Assembly: GCF_000455265.1 (NCBI RefSeq)
Contig: NZ_HG005139.1
Location: 434,690-498,689, forward strand
Direction: 5' to 3'
Source of the DNA: Paenibacillus antibioticophila
Lineage (GTDB): Bacteria > Bacillota > Bacilli > Paenibacillales > Paenibacillaceae
DNA: 64,000 bases
Part shown: positions 10,008 to 17,865 of the stretch, in pieces
How positions within the stretch are numbered: position 1 is the first letter of the stretch
Layout: each line of letters begins with the position of its first letter
Made by a program: the position numbers and the translations under genes
Notes under the pieces: model-generated
What the model was told of the DNA's origin: nothing
The model's database searches: none
Seen by the model: only the letters and a program-made list of their open reading frames with translations

Positions 10008-10241
10008 ATGGGGACTGAATCCCAAACACTTAAGGAGCTATGTGAGATGTTTCTACGACAAGAATATGATTTAGGGGATTTTCAAAGCAGGTTAGAAACT
10101 GCGGCTTTTCCCATTGAAATTGAAGTTATGAAACACAGCATTCTAAATGAACTGGAAGAAATCAGATTTACAAAGTTGGAAATGAATCATTATCGTTATG
10201 GAGCAGAGGTTGCTCAAAGACTTCTCAACATCCTGAATTAG
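10008..10241 (+). CDS. Small acidic protein, putative RHS-tip immunity protein
   Basis: A 77-aa protein that starts 10 bp after the RHS stop, with AGGTGA before the ATG. It is helical and Glu-rich (ELCEMFLRQEYDLGDF, NELEEIRF) and has no signal peptide, so it should stay in the cytoplasm. Position directly behind a variable RHS tip is the standard place of the cognate immunity gene. No immunity family was recognised with certainty; the role is inferred from position, size and charge. A terminator follows within 12 bp, so it forms the end of the RHS transcript. Confidence 0.6.
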   Translation: MGTESQTLKELCEMFLRQEYDLGDFQSRLETAAFPIEIEVMKHSILNELEEIRFTKLEMNHYRYGAEVAQRLLNILN

Positions 10242-10252
10242 TAATTTATCCG

Positions 10253-10289
10253 ACCTTGATTGGCTTCACGCCTTTCAAGGTTTTTTCTT
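10253..10289 (+). terminator. Terminator after RHS-immunity pair
   Basis: Stem ACCTTGA (10253-10259) / TCAAGGT (10275-10281), 15-base loop, followed by TTTTTTCTTT. It closes the RHS transcript. Confidence 0.65.
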
Positions 10290-10980
10290 TGGTGGGGGCT
10301 ACCCGGTGCCGAGTGAACTCATCATTCAACCAATAACACATATACCCCATGTAATACCCGTATGAAGATTTCGTCACGCACATCAACGCTTGAATTTTAT
10401 CAACGGTATTGCTACACCAAATAGGTCGATTATGGTCAAATACCTCCATGGTAGATCTGTTTTGTGTTATCTTCGTTTTCTCGCGGATTTTTCAATATTA
10501 ATGCAACTTTATGGTTAGATACCCCGATGGATATAGTGTCGAGAACATCGCAACAGTTTAACTAGGTTAGTCCGCCAACTATTATTGTCAGGACAGCAAA
10601 ATTTAATGTTGCGACAGAAAAAGAAGCGACGAGCATTGTATCTAATGCAATTGAAATGGCACAATCAAAAGTATTACAGATAATAAAGGAGTTTTAGGAG
10701 ATAAAGGTCAAAAAACAAATGTTGCGATGTCAAACCATTCATGAGATTTTGTCTTTCATGTGCGCCCATTATTCAAAGATTCCTATTATCTGGTAAAATG
10801 TGTTGGCACTACGCACTCCACATGTTTGATCAAAAAATAAATAAGGGGATTAGGGCAATTCCCCTAACAAGCGAATTTGGATATCCAAATTCAGTGCTTG
10901 CAGTAACGCAAGACAGCAGGTTTATATTCTATAATCAATAACCTGCCGAGAAGAAAGCTATTTATGATTGAGTTATTTAT
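10290..10980. other. Gene-poor scar region behind the RHS locus
   Basis: No gene with a convincing start is seen. A frame at 10599-10698 (+) encodes about 33 residues ending in SKVLQIIKEF before a stop and looks like the tail of a lost gene. A 66-codon frame at 10741-10941 has no ribosome binding site, and a 67-codon minus frame (10246-10449) overlaps the terminator. At 10581-10595 the sequence ATTATTGTCAGGACA repeats one half of the palindrome at 10987-11026. The composition is AT-rich. It is probably a graveyard of displaced RHS-tip cassettes. Confidence 0.5.
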
Positions 10981-10986
10981 ATTGAC

Positions 10987-11026
10987 TTTTTGTCCTGACA
11001 ACAATATATTATTGTCAGGACAAAAA
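10987..11026. promoter_or_regulatory. Perfect 15-bp inverted repeat, likely RHH operator
   Basis: TTTTTGTCCTGACAA (10987-11001) is mirrored exactly by TTGTCAGGACAAAAA (11012-11026) around a 10-bp AT-rich centre. It ends 14 bp before the start of the ribbon-helix-helix gene at 11041 and covers the place where its promoter and leader should be, which suggests autoregulation. It has a T-run on both sides, so it could also fold as a bidirectional terminator. Confidence 0.6.
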
Positions 11027-11040
11027 AGCGAGGTGAAGAG

Positions 11041-11220
11041 ATGTCCTCTAAAAAGATGGGGCGTCCTCCATCTGACAAACCCAAAAGCAAAACGATTGAG
11101 ATACGTGTTGATGAGGAAACAATGAGTAAGCTTGATGCTTCCGCTGAAAAACTGAATACGTCACGTTCTGCAATTGTGCGTAAAGGGATTGAAAAGGTGT
11201 ATGACGAGCTCCAAAAATAA
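11041..11220 (+). CDS. Ribbon-helix-helix (CopG/Arc-like) regulator, 59 aa
   Basis: A tiny DNA-binding protein of 59 aa. GAGGTG lies at 11029-11034, before the ATG. The N-terminus is basic (MGRPPSDKPKSK). It is followed by the antiparallel strand KTIEIRVDEE, then helices METMSKLDASAEKLN-like and SAIVRKGIEKVYDEL, which is the strand-helix-helix layout of the family. Such proteins bind palindromes as dimers, and a perfect palindrome lies just upstream. No toxin-like partner gene follows: the next gene is a DUF6809 protein 139 bp away. It may be an orphan antitoxin, a plasmid-type copy regulator or a stand-alone repressor. Confidence 0.75.
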   Translation: MSSKKMGRPPSDKPKSKTIEIRVDEETMSKLDASAEKLNTSRSAIVRKGIEKVYDELQK

Positions 11221-11359
11221 AGAAGGAAGCAGCGAGCATCCCACGAAGAACACCGCTACTTCCTATCCCGCAACCGCTTGGATAAGCAGACTGCATAAAT
11301 ATGCTACCATGTGCAGGAATCTCATTCAAGCGATGCGATAAATTAATGGGAGGATGAAC

Positions 11360-11644
11360 ATGAAAACTATTCTGGAAGCCCTATACCGCGGACAAATTAA
11401 CCCTGATGAGGTAATTGTTCCGTCTCAGCCAGAATACCTTTCTGTAAGCCGAAAAGTGTCAGCTCAGACGGTGCAATGGCGTGAGCGATTAGGTGAGGAA
11501 GCGTTTCGTGAGTTAGAGGAATATTTTGACCTGTGCGACAGCGCAAGTAGTATGCATGTGGAAGCTGCCTTTCTACATGGGTTCAGGCTTGGAGCGAATC
11601 TGCTTATTGAGGTAATGAGCAACCGGGAAGAGTTGGTTTCCTGA
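11360..11644 (+). CDS. DUF6809-type small protein
   Basis: A 94-aa cytoplasmic protein. GGGAGG at 11348-11353 is six bases before the ATG at 11360; an ATG at 11354 would abut the site and is less likely. The pattern ILEALYRGQINPDE near the start, a middle helix (FRELEEYFDLCDSASS) and the end FLHGFRLGANLLIEVM fit the small Bacillota family DUF6809, whose function is unknown. Members are common near mobile or toxin loci. It is followed by its own terminator, so it is probably a single transcript or paired with the RHH gene upstream. Confidence 0.7.
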   Translation: MKTILEALYRGQINPDEVIVPSQPEYLSVSRKVSAQTVQWRERLGEEAFRELEEYFDLCDSASSMHVEAAFLHGFRLGANLLIEVMSNREELVS

Positions 11645-11755
11645 TGCAGCTTTGGGTATAGATTCATAATAGATATTGCTCAACTACTGTATTTATTAAT
11701 AGAAAATGTTGGATGGCATCGAGAGCATAAAAGCAATATTGGAGTGAAGAGTATA

Positions 11756-11792
11756 AGAACCTTTGTGGGGAAAATACAAAGGTTCTTTTTCT
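11756..11792 (+). terminator. Terminator after the DUF6809 gene
   Basis: Stem AAGAACCTTTGT / ACAAAGGTTCTT with a short GGGGAAAAT loop and a T-rich tail. Confidence 0.8.
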
Positions 11793-11868
11793 TGTAGCCC
11801 TCACCCGGTAACGAATGAATCAGACGGCTACGTCAAATGGACTTTATCATTATTATCCCTATGATTTT

Positions 11869-11946
11869 CGGTTTGTGAATGAGTATAGGGGAACTGAATA
11901 ATCCGCAGAGCTTGAATTTGTATGTGTATGTACAGAATAATCCGGT
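11869..11946 (+). pseudogene. RHS core-end remnant 1
   Basis: This stretch is nearly identical to the core end of the intact RHS gene at 9148-9226. Both read CGGTTTGTGA..GAG and then GAACTGAATAATCCGCAGAGC, continuing to TATGTGTATGTACAGAATAATCC. It lacks a few bases after GAG, which shifts the frame, and it has no toxin tip. The match stops abruptly around 11946. It looks like a displaced RHS 3' end left behind when a new tip was installed upstream. Confidence 0.8.
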
Positions 11947-12002
11947 GTTGTGTTTTTTACGAGGTAAACATAAAAACATGGAAAGCAGCAACAAATCGGC
12001 TT

Positions 12003-12043
12003 GAAAATTCACCTTCCAAGTAAAGAGTGAAGGTGGATTTTCT
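12003..12043 (+). terminator. Terminator-like hairpin
   Basis: GAAAATTCACCTTC (12003-12016) pairs with GAAGGTGGATTTTC (12029-12042), with one mismatch. The T-run is short. It probably terminated the lost cassette whose scar precedes it. Confidence 0.5.
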
Positions 12044-12464
12044 CATTCTATGACTTGAAAAACCACGTAAAGAAATGGAGTGCATTTCAAGTAATATATT
12101 GTTCAGACAATCAGAAAATCGATTTGACATGGTCTCAAGGCGGTTCCGATGCCCGCCGAGCTTCTTCCGTCCGGAATTCTGACCAATCGGGAGGCGATTA
12201 TCGGCAAGCATGCCAAGGTGGAGCTGGACCCGAACGCCGCTGCTCGCTTTCTTGCTGTATGCGGGACAGCCCGTTCCGAAGGATGTGCGACTCAAGGAAT
12301 TGAACAAGCAGGTAACAATGGAGGGAAATATTGAAAAGATATTTCCTTGCCATTTGCATTTAAGAATGAAGCGCCTAATTTAGTCCTTGTTATGATTGAA
12401 ATGGCTGTCATGACATGGAGCTTCTACGGGTATGATTTCTTGCGAAAAGACGAAACCAGAAAGA
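12044..12464 (+). other. Degraded coding fragment, unidentified
   Basis: About 420 bp lack an intact gene. From 12149 a frame reads MPAELLPSGILTNREAI and continues to AARFL; a neighbouring frame then continues sensibly (AGQPVPKDVRLKELNKQV). This suggests one gene broken by a frameshift near 12255. The codon use (GC-rich third positions) is unlike the AT-rich flanks. The family was not recognised. Confidence 0.4.
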
Positions 12465-12519
12465 TACTTGGTCAATGAACAATTTTCTTATTGACTTGTT
12501 CATTGACCAAGTATATTAT
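12465..12519 (+). promoter_or_regulatory. Promoter with 18-bp inverted repeat, likely TetR operator
   Basis: A perfect inverted repeat: TACTTGGTCAATGAACAA (12465-12482) and its exact complement at 12496-12513, with a 13-bp spacer. The right arm lies between a -35 TTGACT (12491-12496) and a -10 TATTAT (12514-12519), 17 bp apart. Repressor bound there would block RNA polymerase. The third gene of the operon encodes a TetR regulator, so feedback control by that protein is the simplest reading. Confidence 0.8.
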
Positions 12520-12620
12520 TGTGCTAATAAATCAGAATAGCATGGTAACCAGTACGGCTAATCTGACTTATAATTTTTGGGAAATAGGATGTCAAAATTT
12601 CAATGAAGGAGGTGGAGTAT

Positions 12621-14456
12621 TTGAACTCTGCAAAAATAAATATTGAGAAAGAAAACAGCATGGCCAAAGCTAACGCTATCCCGAACTTCCGTGGGTTGTG
12701 GCTCCTTCTGAAGCCGATTCGTTGGCGGCTAATTCTCGCATTTTTTATAGCAGCAATTGGCGCCACGGCTTCAATCGTGCCGTTTATTGCAATTGCCGAG
12801 ATCGCACAGATGCTTCTCGTTTCCGAGGTGAACACGGAGGGGAACATATGGATTTGGGGTTGGATAGCTGCTGGGGCGCTGCTGCTGCGTCTAGTTTGTG
12901 TGTTCGTTGCAGGCGCAATTACGCATTTTGCCGACACTAGTTTCCAGCTACTTGTGAGACGACGTATTGCGGCTCATCTGGGAAGGGTACGATTGGGCTG
13001 GTTTACGGCGAGAACTTCTGGAAGTATTAAGAAGAGTGTATCCGACGATGTGATGCATATGCACCATCTGGTCGCTCATACAGGACTAGAGATTGTAGAC
13101 GGAGTGGTTGTGCCGGTTGTAACCCTGGTGTATTTGTTTAGCATTGACTGGGCGATGTCGCTGTTCGTCATGCTGCCACTGTTAGCAGGAATTGGCTTGT
13201 ATGCTGTGCAGATAGCAAAGATTCGCCCGAAAATGGCCGATACGCCTACAGCCATGAGCGAGATCAATGGAACTGCAATTGAGTTTGTGCAGGGCATCAG
13301 CGTGGTGAAGACCTTTGGTCAGGCTGGGCGTGCCTATCGTAAATTTTTGGATGCCACGCAGCGATTTATGGCTCTTATGAGCGGAGTCATGGGTGGAACC
13401 TTGCGGTCTGCAGCTCTCGCGGAAGTTGTGCTTGCACCACTGGCCTCTCTCGTCATTATTACAGCAGCAGGCGCAGTTTTATCCGGAATGGGGCAGTTGG
13501 ACCCGGTTGCAGTCATTCCTTTTGTATTACTGGGTGTTGGTGTGACGAGTCCGCTCATGGCATTGTTTTTTAGCGCTACTGCGACTTCGCAGGCTGCTGA
13601 AGCCAGTGAACGAGTCCTTGCCTTGCTGGATACCAAGACGCTTCCCGAGCCCAAAACGCCATCTGTACCTGCGAATGAAACCATCGTGTTGGAGAATGTT
13701 CGTTTTAGCTATGATGGGCAGCATGCAGCATTGGATGGGGTTGATCTTTGGCTGGAGCCCGGAACAACGACTGCGCTGGTCGGCCGCTCGGGTTCAGGAA
13801 AAACAACAATCGCCAAGCTTATTCCGCGTTTTTGGGATCCGGATGAAGGCAAGATCACGCTGGGAGGCGTGGATCTACGTGATATCCCGACGAGTGAGCT
13901 TTACCGCCATGTTTCTTTTGTTTTTCAAGACATACAGTTATTGAGCACTTCTGTGGCGGAGAATATCCGGCTGGCAAGACCTGAAGCCACAATTGCAGAG
14001 GTGGAGCAGGCCGCGCGTGCGGCTCAAATTCATGACAGAATTCTTGAACTTCCACGTGGCTATGATAGCGTTATTGGTGAAGATGCCCTCTTTTCAGGTG
14101 GCGAAGCGCAACGTATTTCAATAGCCAGAGCACTGCTTGCAGACGCTCCGATTCTTGTACTTGACGAGGCCACTGCATTTGCTGATCCGGAATCGGAAGC
14201 ACTCATTCAAGATGCGCTCTCTGCGCTGGCTGCCGGACGCACCTTGCTGGTCATCGCTCATCGGCTTTCGACAATTCAAGGAGCTGATCAGATTGCAGTT
14301 GTTGATCGGGGACGCATTGTCGAACGAGGCACACATGGGCATCTGCTTGCGCAGGGTGGGCTATATGCCCAACTGTGGTGGAAACATGAGTGCTCAATGT
14401 CCTGGCATCCTGAAGTACATCATGGGTTGGATTCAACCAAGGAGGTGAAGTCATGA
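12621..14456 (+). CDS. ABC exporter, first half of heterodimer (IrtA/YbtP-like)
   Basis: A membrane exporter of 611 aa with fused transmembrane and ATPase domains. The TTG at 12621 is preceded by AAGGAGGTG at ideal distance; the in-frame ATG at 12603 overlaps that site and is rejected. About six membrane segments fill residues ~25-320. Walker A is GRSGSGKTT (~388-396), the signature FSGGEAQRIS lies near 491, and Walker B is followed by LDEATAFADPESE. The FADPE variant and the paired layout resemble IrtA/B- and YbtP/Q-type transporters, some of which handle metallophores. The substrate cannot be read from the sequence. The next half overlaps it by 4 bp. Confidence 0.85.
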   Translation: MNSAKINIEKENSMAKANAIPNFRGLWLLLKPIRWRLILAFFIAAIGATASIVPFIAIAEIAQMLLVSEVNTEGNIWIWGWIAAGALLLRLVCVFVAGAITHFADTSFQLLVRRRIAAHLGRVRLGWFTARTSGSIKKSVSDDVMHMHHLVAHTGLEIVDGVVVPVVTLVYLFSIDWAMSLFVMLPLLAGIGLYAVQIAKIRPKMADTPTAMSEINGTAIEFVQGISVVKTFGQAGRAYRKFLDATQRFMALMSGVMGGTLRSAALAEVVLAPLASLVIITAAGAVLSGMGQLDPVAVIPFVLLGVGVTSPLMALFFSATATSQAAEASERVLALLDTKTLPEPKTPSVPANETIVLENVRFSYDGQHAALDGVDLWLEPGTTTALVGRSGSGKTTIAKLIPRFWDPDEGKITLGGVDLRDIPTSELYRHVSFVFQDIQLLSTSVAENIRLARPEATIAEVEQAARAAQIHDRILELPRGYDSVIGEDALFSGGEAQRISIARALLADAPILVLDEATAFADPESEALIQDALSALAAGRTLLVIAHRLSTIQGADQIAVVDRGRIVERGTHGHLLAQGGLYAQLWWKHECSMSWHPEVHHGLDSTKEVKS

Positions 14457-16201
14457 TTCGTCGATTGCTTCGAGTCATGGGAGACGACGCGCCTGTATTG
14501 CGGCGGTTAATAACGCTAACTGTTGTATGTGCTATCCTGCAAGGAGTTGCTTTCAGCTTACTGGTACCGCTTGTGCAAGCACTTTTGGAAGGCGATTTTC
14601 AACAACTCTGGTTATGGATAGGGGTTGAGGCGGCTATCCTTGCCGGGTTTGGAATACTAAACTATCGTACTAAAATGCTTGGCTTAACCTCATCAATGGC
14701 TTTGACTGCGCATTTGTGGCAACGACTGGGGGATCATATATCCAAACTTCCATTAGGCTGGTTTAATGCTGAAAAAGTAGGTTCCGTTTCTCGCTTGACC
14801 AGCTCCGGGGTATTTAGTGTCACGGGGTTTCCGACACAAATGTTGGGGACGTTAGTCAATGCTTTTGTAACGCCGGCAGTTGTTATTGTGCTAATGTTTC
14901 TGTTTGAATGGAGATTGGCGCTGGTTGCCCTGATCGCTGCCCCGATCGTATGGGGCGCTTATCGGGGCACGGTTGCGATTGTGGATTATGTGGATTTGCG
15001 CACACATAGCGCCAATACACGAACAGCAAACCGGATAATCGAATTTGCCCAGACTCAGCCTATACTCCGCGCGTTTGGCCGGGTGTCCAAGGGCTACAAG
15101 CTTCTTGATGAAGCGCTTGTAGCGCAACGCAAGGCGGATAACAGCATGATTACATGGGGGGGTGCGATTGGCGACGGCATGTTTCGCCTTACGGTTCAGG
15201 GTGCATTTACAGCCATTCTGCTCTCGGGAATTGCGCTTGGTGTGGGTTCTTCAATTGGAGCAACGGAACTGATTGCCTTGCTGATTCTTGCCACCCGTTT
15301 CGTTCAGCCGCTTATGGACGGTGCCGCAGCAGGCGGGGGTGTACGTACTGTGCGCAACAACCTCAATCGAATGGATCATATCTTTCATACCAAGCCGCTC
15401 TCGGAGACGGCTGATGCTGGACAAGCCACCCTTGGCGATCCGGCTGTTTCGTTCGAAGCTGTCCGTTTTGGTTATGATAAACGAGAGATTTTGCATGACA
15501 TCACCTTTACTGCGCAAGCTCGCACAATGACAGCGCTGGTTGGACCCTCAGGAGCAGGCAAAACAACCATAACCCGGCTTGTCGCCCGATTCTGGGACAT
15601 CAGTTCTGGCGTCGTGAAGGTGGCTGGTGTTGATGTCCGAGACATGACTGCGGAACAATTGATGAGCCAGCTTTCCTTTGTGTTCCAAGATGTTTACTTG
15701 TTTTCCGGTACAATCCGTGAAAATGTGCTGATGGCTAGGCCTGATGCTACTGAAGAAGAATTGAAAAACGCTATTCGTCTTGCGCGTGTAGATGAAATTG
15801 CGAACCGGCTTGCCCACGGCTTGGATACGCAAGTCGGAGAAGGGGGGAGCGCGCTTTCCGGAGGGGAAAGACAACGGGTATCGATTGCCCGGGCCATACT
15901 TAAGGATGCGCCAATCGTTCTTCTTGACGAGGCAACTGCTGCGCTTGACGCGGAAAATGAAGCACTTGTACAGGAAGCGCTTCATGCACTCACTACAGAT
16001 CGCACGCTGATTGTTGTTGCTCATCGATTGCAGACAATCGCCGCAGCAGATCAAATTATTTTCCTGGAGCAGGGAAATATAGTAGAATGGGGTACTCATC
16101 AAAAATTGATTAAAGCGGATGGACGTTATGCAGACTTTTGGCGGGAACGCTCCCGATCACTCGGTTGGCGACTTGGTTCGAGAGCGAAAATACAGGAATA
16201 A
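14453..16201 (+). CDS. ABC exporter, second half of heterodimer (IrtB/YbtQ-like)
   Basis: A 582-aa partner with the same architecture: membrane domain to about residue 300, Walker A GPSGAGKTT (~363-371), signature LSGGERQRVS (~468), Walker B then LDEATAALDAE, and the H-loop AHRLQ. The ATG overlaps the stop of the first half (ATGA), with AAGGAGGTGA upstream, so translation is coupled. Both halves keep a Glu after the Walker B Asp (LDEA), so neither site is clearly degenerate. It lies 20 bp before the TetR gene in one operon. Confidence 0.85.
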   Translation: MIRRLLRVMGDDAPVLRRLITLTVVCAILQGVAFSLLVPLVQALLEGDFQQLWLWIGVEAAILAGFGILNYRTKMLGLTSSMALTAHLWQRLGDHISKLPLGWFNAEKVGSVSRLTSSGVFSVTGFPTQMLGTLVNAFVTPAVVIVLMFLFEWRLALVALIAAPIVWGAYRGTVAIVDYVDLRTHSANTRTANRIIEFAQTQPILRAFGRVSKGYKLLDEALVAQRKADNSMITWGGAIGDGMFRLTVQGAFTAILLSGIALGVGSSIGATELIALLILATRFVQPLMDGAAAGGGVRTVRNNLNRMDHIFHTKPLSETADAGQATLGDPAVSFEAVRFGYDKREILHDITFTAQARTMTALVGPSGAGKTTITRLVARFWDISSGVVKVAGVDVRDMTAEQLMSQLSFVFQDVYLFSGTIRENVLMARPDATEEELKNAIRLARVDEIANRLAHGLDTQVGEGGSALSGGERQRVSIARAILKDAPIVLLDEATAALDAENEALVQEALHALTTDRTLIVVAHRLQTIAAADQIIFLEQGNIVEWGTHQKLIKADGRYADFWRERSRSLGWRLGSRAKIQE

Positions 16202-16221
16202 GCAAACAAGGAGGGAGCGAA

Positions 16222-16824
16222 TTGGTAAAAAAGCGCCACAACCGGGATGATGTTGTGCGTGAGGCCCTGGCCATGTTGGAGGATGTGGGAATTGAGGCCG
16301 TTACATTGCGGGGGGTCGCCAAGCGAATGGGACTGCACTTGAACTCGGTGTCTTTTCAAGTGGAGAGCAAAGCACGACTATTTGAATTAATGGCGGAGGT
16401 CATCCTAGGCGAGCTTTCTCTTGCGGATCTTTCTGACAATGCTCTGGAAAGAATTACAGAAGTAGCTTTGCGGCTAAGATTAGCTATGCTTTCGCATCGG
16501 GATGGCGGTCGTGTTATCAGCGGTACGCATACTGCTGATAGGAATGCGCTGCATATTGCTGAAGTGCTGATCACGGCGTTCCAGGAGTTGGGCGTAGATG
16601 AAAGAGTTGCAGCTCGCGCTAGTGTTGCCTTACATTGTCTAATCATTGGGCTTGTTGAAGAAGAACAGGTTATTCGCCCGAAACGCCGCGCTGTACCGGA
16701 TGGAGTTGATGATTATCACAAGCTTGCTCATATTAGCAGACTGCTTGAAGAAGATACGTATGGGGAACGTGCCGTGTTCGGAATAGAGGCAATTATTAAT
16801 CAGGCAGTCTCCACTACTCGTTAG
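16222..16824 (+). CDS. TetR-family repressor of the ABC operon
   Basis: A 200-aa regulator. The best start is the TTG at 16222 behind AAGGAGGGAG; an upstream in-frame ATG at 16138 lies inside the exporter gene and has no binding site. The N-terminal helix-turn-helix (VREALAMLEDVGIEAVTLRGVAKRMGL-like layout, residues ~10-50) with HLNSVSFQVESKARL is typical TetR. The C-terminal domain resembles the TetR_C class of tetracycline repressors, which bind a small ligand. It probably senses an exporter substrate and acts on the inverted repeat at 12465-12513. Confidence 0.85.
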   Translation: MVKKRHNRDDVVREALAMLEDVGIEAVTLRGVAKRMGLHLNSVSFQVESKARLFELMAEVILGELSLADLSDNALERITEVALRLRLAMLSHRDGGRVISGTHTADRNALHIAEVLITAFQELGVDERVAARASVALHCLIIGLVEEEQVIRPKRRAVPDGVDDYHKLAHISRLLEEDTYGERAVFGIEAIINQAVSTTR

Positions 16825-17073
16825 TATGAAGGCTGTTGATTTAAGTTTCTGCAAGGACAAAGACGAGAAGGCTCGTCAAGATAATAGCTGTCACAGCTAT
16901 CCACACGTGCTGGTCCTGTGTTCAAGCTGATCATCTGCATTTACCCGCCGACAGGGATTCACGGAGAAGACAGTCGTTTAGCGCCCACCCGAAAAACCAC
17001 CAGTCGGGAAAAGAGTTGAAGATCCGATGAACGGAAACAAAGCCGGCCACAGTGGAAAAGGGCAAGCAGATGT
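16825..17073. other. Non-coding gap before NlpC relic
   Basis: No frame with a start and ribosome binding site is seen. A short hairpin (GACGAGAAGGCTCGTC, 16862-16877) without a T-run may end the ABC operon. The rest may be decayed upstream part of the NlpC/P60 gene. Confidence 0.35.
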
Positions 17074-17325
17074 GCCGCGGCGGAGCAGGAGCGCTTTATC
17101 GTGGACAACGGGCTGATACTAGCTTCTGATGAATTAGCGCCAGACGACTTGATCTTCTGGAGCTACGAGCCAAATGGGTGTTTTTTGGATATTCTGCATG
17201 TCGGGATCTATGCCGGTAACGACAAAGTCATTGACGCTTACTCCAGTCGTTTGCAGGTGGTATACCGGAATGTGTTCGATGCCGAGCTTCAAGTGATGTA
17301 TGGTAGGCCGTATGTCCAATACTAG
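17074..17325 (+). pseudogene. NlpC/P60 peptidase C-terminal remnant
   Basis: The frame reads IVDNGLILASDELAPDDLIF and ends in YGRPYVQY before a stop. PDDLIFW, DILHVGIYAG with the catalytic-type His, and the VVYRN end match the C-terminal half of NlpC/P60 cell-wall endopeptidases. The N-terminal half with the catalytic Cys is missing, and no ribosome binding site precedes it. It is a truncated, dead gene with its terminator still in place. Confidence 0.75.
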
Positions 17326-17330
17326 TTTTC

Positions 17331-17370
17331 AGCAAAAAGTCGTTATGGCACCCTATAGCGGCTTTTTGCT
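17331..17370 (+). terminator. Terminator of the former NlpC/P60 gene
   Basis: AGCAAAAAGTCG (17331-17342) pairs with CGGCTTTTTGCT (17359-17370) around a 16-base loop, with a T-stretch built into the 3' arm. Confidence 0.65.
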
Positions 17371-17469
17371 GTCAAGATTTTTTCGATTGAGCGAGGAAAC
17401 TTTCGCCTCTCCTACCCGATTCTGCCCCAAAAATGAACAGGCTTATAGAAAGAGAAATTCGATGGAGCC

Positions 17470-17812
17470 TGATTTTGAAGTGTGGAAAGATGTTCGATTT
17501 GATAATTTGTCATTTAAGAAATGCAAATTTATAGAACTAGGGAATATAGCTGCAATTCCAGGCTTGATAATATCAGTATTGTAAACAATTGCACATACGA
17601 AATGAATTTAACTGAGATCGGAGGGTTAAAGAATTTAAGCACATTGATTTTATTTTATGCCAAGTTCAAGTTGATTTGATTCCTCTGAAGGAGTACTTCC
17701 CTTAAATAGAGTCGCTGCATATCTCACAGATGAAAAAGAACTATGGGCTGCAATTGAAGGAACTAAATCCTGATGTCGAGATTACAAGTAGAACATTTAG
17801 GCTTGAGAAGTA
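17470..17812 (+). pseudogene. Possible leucine-rich-repeat protein remnant
   Basis: Pieces in different frames look like one decayed repeat protein: DVRFDNLSFKKCKFIEL and LGNIAAIPGLI, then LTEIGGLKNLSTLILF after a stop, and finally LQLKELNPDVEITS close to the end. Spacing of Leu and Asn resembles leucine-rich repeats, and the last piece resembles the usual C-terminal end of such proteins. Several stops and frameshifts separate them. No start is seen. Confidence 0.4.
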
Positions 17813-17865
17813 AGAATGTATATAAAGGTGGCGTGAAGTTGGAATTGGTTACGGCCTCCTCCACG

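Noticed and set aside
10246..10449. 67-codon minus-strand gene behind the immunity gene
   Set aside because: Its 3' end is the RHS terminator, no ribosome binding site was found and no family was recognised. It may be a relic but cannot be supported as a gene.
10741..10941. 66-codon plus-strand gene
   Set aside because: No ribosome binding site and an amino-acid composition that looks like translated non-coding DNA.
11041..11644. RHH protein and DUF6809 protein as a toxin-antitoxin pair
   Set aside because: They are 139 bp apart, the order is not coupled and DUF6809 is not known as a toxin.
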